Source: DAOUKH01 sp034421515 (GTDB lineage: Bacteria > Chloroflexota > Dehalococcoidia > SHYB01). From it: a stretch of 64,000 nucleotides of DNA. Of this stretch, positions 59,603-64,000 are shown piece by piece. A model generated the notes under the pieces. The model was given only the letters and a program-made list of their open reading frames with translations, did not search any database and was not told the origin of the DNA. The position numbers and the translations under genes are program-made. The DNA lies in NCBI GenBank assembly GCA_034421515.1, contig DAOUKH010000074.1, positions 1-64,000 on the forward strand, given 5' to 3'. Within the stretch, counting starts at the first letter, position 1. Each line of letters starts with the position of its first letter.

Positions 59603-60586
59603 ATGAGCAAGCTTCGCCTAACGCTGGCGTGCTGGGACTATGATCGCACGCGCCCGATCCTCGACGGGACGGTCCAGGCGGAGGGCGTGGACCTCGCGGG
59701 AACGGTGATGGAACCCGCCGAGCTCTTCGCGAGGATGTGGAAGACCAGGGATTTCGACGTCAGCGAGATGTCGCTGGCCGACTACACCATCATGACCGGC
59801 AGGGGCCAGTCGCCCTTCATCGCGGTCCCGGTCTTTCCGTCCCGCATGTTTCGCCACTCCTGCATCTACGTCAACACCAAGGCCGGTATCGCCCGTCCCG
59901 AAGACCTCGCCGGCAAGCGGATCGCCTCGCCGAACTACCAGATGACGGCGGCCGTGTGGGCGCGGGCGATGCTGCACCACGACTATGGCGTCCTCCCGGA
60001 GGCCGTCGAGTGGTTCTGGGGAGGCCAGGAAGCGCCCGGCGGCAGCGCCCGCATCGCGCTCGACCTGCCCCCGGAGTTCAGCGTCTCGCCGATACCGGAG
60101 GGCAAGACGCTTTCGGGCATGCTGGACGCCGGGGAACTAGACGCGCTCATTACGCCGAACTTCCCCTCCCCGTTCCTGGCAGGCTCTCCCAACGTGGCCC
60201 GGCTCTTCCCCGAGTCTCGCCCCGTTGAGGAGGACTATTATCGGCGTACCGGCCTCTTTCCCATCATGCACACGGTCGTGATCCAGCGCGAGGTCTACGA
60301 GGCCAATCCCTGGGTTGCGTCTAGCCTCTACGAAGCGTTTGTCGAGGCGAAGCGGCTGGCGTACCGGGAGCTGTATGAGACCGACGCGTTGAAGATCACG
60401 CTGCCGTGGGTCGTCTCGGAAGTGGAGGCGATGCGCGCGCTTATGGGCGAAGACTTCTGGGCCTACGGGGTCGAGGCGAACCGGGGGCACCTCGAGACGT
60501 TCGGGGGCTACCTGGTTGAGCAAGGGCTTCTGCGGACGCCGCCGGCCGTGGACGACCTGTTCGCTCGCGACGTGCTCGACACGTAG
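59603..60586 (+). CDS. NMT1/SsuA-fold protein often annotated as 4,5-dihydroxyphthalate decarboxylase-like
   Basis: 327 residues from the ATG at 59603. LRLTLACWDYDRTRPILDGT, DVSEMSLADYTIMTGRG, VNTKAGIARPEDLAGKRIAS and a C-terminal LGEDFWAYGVEANRGHLETF segment give the two-lobed binding-protein fold. There is no signal peptide or lipobox, so it is cytoplasmic or exported otherwise. Databases call such proteins decarboxylases, but the fold alone does not prove it. It lies between the luciferase-like genes and an ABC uptake system. Confidence 0.75.
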   Translation: MSKLRLTLACWDYDRTRPILDGTVQAEGVDLAGTVMEPAELFARMWKTRDFDVSEMSLADYTIMTGRGQSPFIAVPVFPSRMFRHSCIYVNTKAGIARPEDLAGKRIASPNYQMTAAVWARAMLHHDYGVLPEAVEWFWGGQEAPGGSARIALDLPPEFSVSPIPEGKTLSGMLDAGELDALITPNFPSPFLAGSPNVARLFPESRPVEEDYYRRTGLFPIMHTVVIQREVYEANPWVASSLYEAFVEAKRLAYRELYETDALKITLPWVVSEVEAMRALMGEDFWAYGVEANRGHLETFGGYLVEQGLLRTPPAVDDLFARDVLDT

Positions 60587-60612
60587 AACGTCCCTTATCA
60601 CAGGCCGGTGAC

Positions 60613-61428
60613 TTAGGCGCGCGCGTCGAACGCGTGGAGGAACGCGATGATGGCCTCCGAGGTCGCTTCCGGCTGCTCGTAGCCGTAGAAGTGGCCGCAG
60701 TTGGTGATGATCTTCATGAGCGAGCCGGGGACCGCCTTGTTCAGGTCCTCCGACTGCTCGACGGGGGTGCGCCCGTCGTGCTCGCCGACGATGAACAGCG
60801 TGGGACAGGAGATCTCACCGAGGCGGCCGCCGATCTTGGGGCGGTTCTCGTTGGCGATGAGCATCTCCAGGTAGGACTGCGGATTGTTCCTGAGGTGCTC
60901 GTGCCGGATGCTCTCAACGGCGTGGGGGTTGTGCTCGACGCTGTGGGGGCTGAAGGCCTTCTTCGTGAACTCGAAGGTCTCGGCGACGATCTCCTCGGGC
61001 GTCGCCCCTCGCTCGATGAGAGCGCGCCGGCGCTCGAAACCGGAGCGGTCGGTGCGTTCGAGGCGGGGGCTGCTGGCGCCGATGCAGACGAGGTGGGTGA
61101 CGCGCTCGGGGTACTTCAGGGTGAAGTCGAGGGCGATCCCCCCGCCAAGCGACCACCCGCCGAGGGCGACCTTGTCCAAGCCAAAGGCGTCGAGGATGGC
61201 GGCGAGGTCTTCCCGCCAAAGGTCGTGGGAGAGCTTGGTCTCCGCCGGGCGCTCGGTCTCGCCGAAGCCGCGGTGGTCGTAGATGTAGACGCGGAAGTGC
61301 TTGGAGAGGATGGGGACCATCTCCTCGTAGCTCTGGGCGCGGGAGCCGCCTCCGTGGAGGAGCACGAGGGGGTAGCCCTCGCCCTGGACGTCGTAGTGAA
61401 CGTTGAGGTCGCCTACCTGCTTGAACAT
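60613..61428 (-). CDS. Alpha/beta hydrolase
   Basis: 271 residues from the ATG at 61428 with GAAAGGG upstream. LVLLHGGGSRAQSYEEM, DHRGFGETERPAETKLS, the elbow VALGGWSLGGGIALDF (Ser in GWSLGG), CPTLFIVGEHDGRTPVEQSE and NCGHFYGYEQPEATSE supply the nucleophile, acid and His. It is downstream of the ABC substrate-binding gene on the same strand, separated by a perfect hairpin. Possibly hydrolyses a product of the transported compound. Confidence 0.88.
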   Translation of the reverse strand: MFKQVGDLNVHYDVQGEGYPLVLLHGGGSRAQSYEEMVPILSKHFRVYIYDHRGFGETERPAETKLSHDLWREDLAAILDAFGLDKVALGGWSLGGGIALDFTLKYPERVTHLVCIGASSPRLERTDRSGFERRRALIERGATPEEIVAETFEFTKKAFSPHSVEHNPHAVESIRHEHLRNNPQSYLEMLIANENRPKIGGRLGEISCPTLFIVGEHDGRTPVEQSEDLNKAVPGSLMKIITNCGHFYGYEQPEATSEAIIAFLHAFDARA

Positions 61429-61497
61429 GGCAGCCCTTTCCAAAGAGTAAGGCCCCGGCGCCCCGGGGTCTCCGGCGCGCCAGGGCCGTTACTCTCT

Positions 61498-61519
61498 ACG
61501 AGACCGTCAACGGTCTCGT
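61498..61519. terminator. Perfect 10-bp inverted repeat after the ABC binding-protein gene
   Basis: ACGAGACCGT, CA, ACGGTCTCGT. It is symmetric so could act on either strand. No T-run on the minus strand, so termination there would be weak; it may protect the 3' end of the binding-protein mRNA. Confidence 0.5.
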
Positions 61520-61531
61520 TATCGTTTCGAC

Positions 61532-63703
61532 CTAACCCTTGCCTTCGTACTCCGCGTAGATCTCCTCAATCGCCGCCTGCGCGAACTCGTTGAGGAAGAT
61601 GTCGTACACGTCGATGGACGCTGGGTCGAGCTCATCGGTGATGAGGCCGGCCTGCTGCGCCAGCGGGATGTACTCCTCGATGTCCGCCGGGTTGATGAGC
61701 CCGTCGAGGCTCCGCGCCGGCCGGTTCGTGGTGACGGTGTTGATGCCGACCTCACGGTCCGTCGCCGCGATCTCGGGGATGTTCTCGCGCCCGAAGTCGA
61801 CCGACCACGCCGGGTAGGTGACGTAGTAGGTCAGCACCTTCACGAGCATCTTCGCGAAGCCCTTCGCCAGATCGGGGTTCGCGTCGACCCAGCTCCGCTT
61901 GGCTAGGTAGACATCGCCCTGATACAGGTCGGCGGGCAGGACGGTGAGGTTGTCCCAGAGCTCGGTGTCGGGCCTGAAGACGGTCTGGTTAGGCCCGAGC
62001 CAGGAGCCGACGGCGTCAACCGTCTTGGCCTTCAGCGCCTCGACATAGGCGCCGATGCCGCCCAGGCTCACGTACTCGACGCTGTTGGGATCGACACCGT
62101 TGGCGAAGAGCATCAGGTCCGTGGAGAACTTGGTAGCGCTCCCGGGGCCGAGGATGCCGAACTTCTTGCCTTCGAGGTCTGCCCAGGAGTTGATGCCCGC
62201 GTCCTTGCGCCCGAGGGCGAAGAAGACGGGGAAGACCTTCGTGGGCGGATGCAGCTTGCGGATGGAGACGAGGTCTTCACCCTGCGCCACGGCGTTCAGG
62301 AGGGAGTCGGGCACGCCGCCGCCGACGTCGACCGCGCCGCCGACGACCAGCGCCGTTACCGCGCCGCCGCCCGTGGCTCGTTCGATCTCGAGGTTGAAGC
62401 CGAACTCGTTGTCCCAGTTCTTGGCCTTGGCGATGTCGAACCACATGTTGCCCACGCTCGGCGGTGTCGGCAGTCCGAGCTTGATCGTCGGGAGGCCGTC
62501 CACCTCTTCCGAGGAGGCATAGAGGCGGGTGATCGCCTCTTCGGCGTACTTGTTGAGGAAGATGTCGTACACGTCGATGGACGACGGGTCCAACTCATCC
62601 GTGATGAGGCCGGCCTGCTGCGCCAGCGGGATGTACTCTTCGATGTCCGCCGGGTTGATGAGCCCGTCGAGGCTCCGCGCCGGCCGGTTCGTCCGGACGG
62701 TGTTGATGCCGACCTCACGGTCCGTCGCCGCGATCTCCGGGATGTTCGCTCGACCGTAGTCGACCGACAGCTCGGGGTAGGTGACGTAGTAGGTCAACAC
62801 CTTCGCGACCATCATGTTGAACCCGATGACCGCTTCCTCGTTCTCCTCGACCCAGCTGCGCTTGGCCAGGTAGACGTCGCCCTGGTAGAGGTCGGCGGGC
62901 AGGACCGTCAGGTTGTTCCAGAGCTCGGTGTCGGGCCTGAAAACGGTCTGGTTGGGTCCGAGCCAGGAGCCGACGGCGTCCACCGTCTTGGCCTTCAGCG
63001 CCTCGACATAGGCGCCGATGCCGCCCAGGCTCACGTACTCAACGCTGTTGGGATCGACGCCGTTGGCGAAGAGCATCAGGTCCGTGGAGAACTTGGTGGC
63101 GCTCCCGGGGCCGAGGATGCCGAACTTCTTGCCTTCCAGGTCGGCCCAGGAGTTGATGCCCGCGTCCTTTCGCCCAAGGGCGAAGAAGACCGGGAACACC
63201 TTCGTCGGCGGATGGAGCTTGCGGATGGAGACCAAGTCTTCACCCTGCGCCACCGCGTTCAGGAGCGAATCGGGTACGCCGCCGCCGATGTCGACAGCGC
63301 CGCCGACGACCAGCGCGGTGACCGCGCCGCCGCCCGTCGCCCGTTCGATCTGCAAGTCGATGCCGAATTCGTGGTCCCAGCCCTTGGCCTTGGCCAGGTC
63401 GAACCACATGTTGCCCACGCTGGGAGGCGTCGGGAGTCCGAGCCTGACCGTCGTCAGCTCCTTCTCCATCATCGCCTCGGTCGGCTCCGGCGCCTCGGTC
63501 GGAACCGGCGTGTCGGTGGGCGCCGGCGCGTCAGTCGGCGCCGGTGCGTCAGTCGGTGCAGCGGTGGGGGCCGCCGTCGGTTCCGGCGCTCGGGTCGGGA
63601 CGGCGGTTGGGTCGTCCCCACCACAAGCAACGGCGACGAGCGCGACGACGACCATCAAGGCAACAACCGTCGCGAACCGCTGCCATACGTTCTTTCTCTT
63701 CAT
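61532..63703 (-). CDS. ABC transporter substrate-binding lipoprotein with two tandem NMT1/SsuA-like domains
   Basis: 723 residues from the ATG at 63703 (AAAGGAG before it), about twice the normal 330-350. The N-terminus is a lipoprotein signal, with Lys/Arg then VVALMVVVALVAVACGG (lipobox Cys). A Pro/Thr/Ala-rich linker follows (PTRAPEPTAAPTAAP...). Then come two near-identical binding domains, each opening LGLPTPPSVGNMWFD and containing RATGGGAVTALVVGGAVD, WADLEGKKFGILGPGSATKF and NRPARSLDGLINPADIEEYI. The repeat unit is 321 residues. It would present substrate to the permease encoded just upstream on this strand. Confidence 0.93.
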   Translation of the reverse strand: MKRKNVWQRFATVVALMVVVALVAVACGGDDPTAVPTRAPEPTAAPTAAPTDAPAPTDAPAPTDTPVPTEAPEPTEAMMEKELTTVRLGLPTPPSVGNMWFDLAKAKGWDHEFGIDLQIERATGGGAVTALVVGGAVDIGGGVPDSLLNAVAQGEDLVSIRKLHPPTKVFPVFFALGRKDAGINSWADLEGKKFGILGPGSATKFSTDLMLFANGVDPNSVEYVSLGGIGAYVEALKAKTVDAVGSWLGPNQTVFRPDTELWNNLTVLPADLYQGDVYLAKRSWVEENEEAVIGFNMMVAKVLTYYVTYPELSVDYGRANIPEIAATDREVGINTVRTNRPARSLDGLINPADIEEYIPLAQQAGLITDELDPSSIDVYDIFLNKYAEEAITRLYASSEEVDGLPTIKLGLPTPPSVGNMWFDIAKAKNWDNEFGFNLEIERATGGGAVTALVVGGAVDVGGGVPDSLLNAVAQGEDLVSIRKLHPPTKVFPVFFALGRKDAGINSWADLEGKKFGILGPGSATKFSTDLMLFANGVDPNSVEYVSLGGIGAYVEALKAKTVDAVGSWLGPNQTVFRPDTELWDNLTVLPADLYQGDVYLAKRSWVDANPDLAKGFAKMLVKVLTYYVTYPAWSVDFGRENIPEIAATDREVGINTVTTNRPARSLDGLINPADIEEYIPLAQQAGLITDELDPASIDVYDIFLNEFAQAAIEEIYAEYEGKG
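61560..63453. repeat. Direct duplication of about 0.93 kb inside the binding-protein gene
   Basis: Blocks at about 61560-62490 and 62523-63453 match with a fixed offset of 963 bases (for example GAGGAAGATGTCGTACACGT at 61593 and 62556). Most differences I saw are single-base. The offset is an exact multiple of three, keeping the frame. Confidence 0.85.
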
Positions 63704-63816
63704 TCGAACTCCTTTCAACTCTCCTTACCTCGCTTCACTTCCGTAACGCCTCCGTCACAAGAAAAGCCCCGCGAGTCTCCGCGCCGCGAAGAACCTCACG
63801 AGGGCGTCACATGCCG

Positions 63817-64000
63817 CTAGTTAGAAGGCGCCTGCAGATTGAACCACCGAAGCACAAGAAAATCAATCACCACCGCCAGGGAGTAGTAGGCCAACCCCAC
63901 GACGGTGATGCCTAAGATCGCGGCGTAGACCAGCGGGCTATCGTTCTCCGCGTAGGCCACGACGATCACCGACCCCAGGCCGATACGGCCGGCGACAAGC
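63817..64000 (-). CDS. ABC transporter permease, C-terminal part (gene continues beyond window)
   Basis: Minus-strand translation reads LVAGRIGLGSVIVVAYAEND, a hydrophobic helix AAILGITVVGLAYYSLAVVIDFLV and a short tail LRWFNLQAPSN before TAG. Gly-Leu-Gly followed by helix and Trp-containing tail is the usual end of nitrate/sulfonate/taurine-type permeases (BPD_transp_1). The stop is 113 bases before the binding-protein start on the same strand, so they belong to one uptake operon. Only about 60 residues are visible. Confidence 0.8.
   Translation of the reverse strand, partial: LVAGRIGLGSVIVVAYAENDSPLVYAAILGITVVGLAYYSLAVVIDFLVLRWFNLQAPSN

Noticed and set aside
59603..60586. Firm call of 4,5-dihydroxyphthalate decarboxylase
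   Set aside because: Only the binding-protein-like fold is visible; no phthalate pathway genes are nearby.
1..64000. tRNA and rRNA genes
   Set aside because: I looked in the intergenic gaps for TTCGA-type T-loops with matching acceptor stems and for rRNA cores and found none; a covariance search could still find one.

Overview
This is a GC-rich bacterial chromosome segment with no rRNA, no tRNA that I could recognise, no CRISPR array and no intact transposase or phage gene. It is densely packed and most genes sit in co-directional runs. The gene content suggests a Chloroflexota relative of the Dehalococcoidia/SAR202 kind. It has family III CoA-transferases, stand-alone thiolase/DUF35 pairs, three tandem luciferase-like flavin monooxygenases, three tandem SDRs, an acyl-CoA synthetase-type CoA-binding protein and a full hopanoid operon. 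GreA also carries a recombinase-like N-terminal domain. The lineage is an inference from gene families; no marker tree was possible.

Layout. 1-5.8 kb: partial enoyl-CoA hydratase, a double CaiB/BaiF CoA-transferase, a SnoaL-like protein, an MFS transporter and the extended GreA. 6-11.5 kb: ftsH, a split-barrel flavin/F420 protein, a CoA-binding synthetase subunit, a broken CoA-transferase fragment and an acetyl-CoA hydrolase/transferase. 11.7-18.3 kb: the housekeeping operon rpsB-tsf-pyrH-frr-uppS-cdsA-dxr-rseP. 18.3-25.6 kb: repeat-rich spacer, alpha/beta hydrolase, a membrane J-protein coupled to nfo, a GYD protein, bcp and hyuAB. 25.6-39.6 kb: thirteen minus-strand genes behind one strong promoter. 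In transcription order they are dxs, polyprenyl synthase, hpnH, a small unknown gene, hpnG, hpnA, shc, ispG, a squalene/phytoene synthase, then a 2-hydroxyacid dehydrogenase, FGGY kinase, class II aldolase and a small unknown gene. This run links MEP isoprenoid supply to hopanoid synthesis and side-chain building.

39.7-44.8 kb: thiolase/DUF35 pair, rplU-rpmA-rpmE, a DUF1385 membrane protein and dnaJ. 44.97-47.72 kb: a lower-GC accessory island of three minus-strand genes (a DUF2806/Abi-alpha-like protein, a membrane protein and a degenerate PD-(D/E)XK nuclease-like protein). I regard this as the best candidate for an undescribed, possibly anti-phage, system. 48-54 kb: three SDRs, a second thiolase/DUF35 pair whose thiolase lacks its cysteine, a PIN toxin-like gene with an unknown partner, and a cupin. 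54-64 kb: small membrane protein, nucleoside deoxyribosyltransferase-like protein, ammonium transporter, three luciferase-like monooxygenases, two NMT1/SsuA-fold binding proteins (one an internal tandem duplication), an alpha/beta hydrolase and a partial ABC permease. Together the last block looks like uptake and oxidative attack on an organic, perhaps sulfonate-like, substrate.

Three short intergenic repeat types recur at gene ends (18.3-18.5, 22.0, 43.4-43.7 and 50.4-50.6 kb). Well-formed sigma70-type promoters are visible at 8465, 11649, 21074, 39690 (minus strand), 41435 and 53958.
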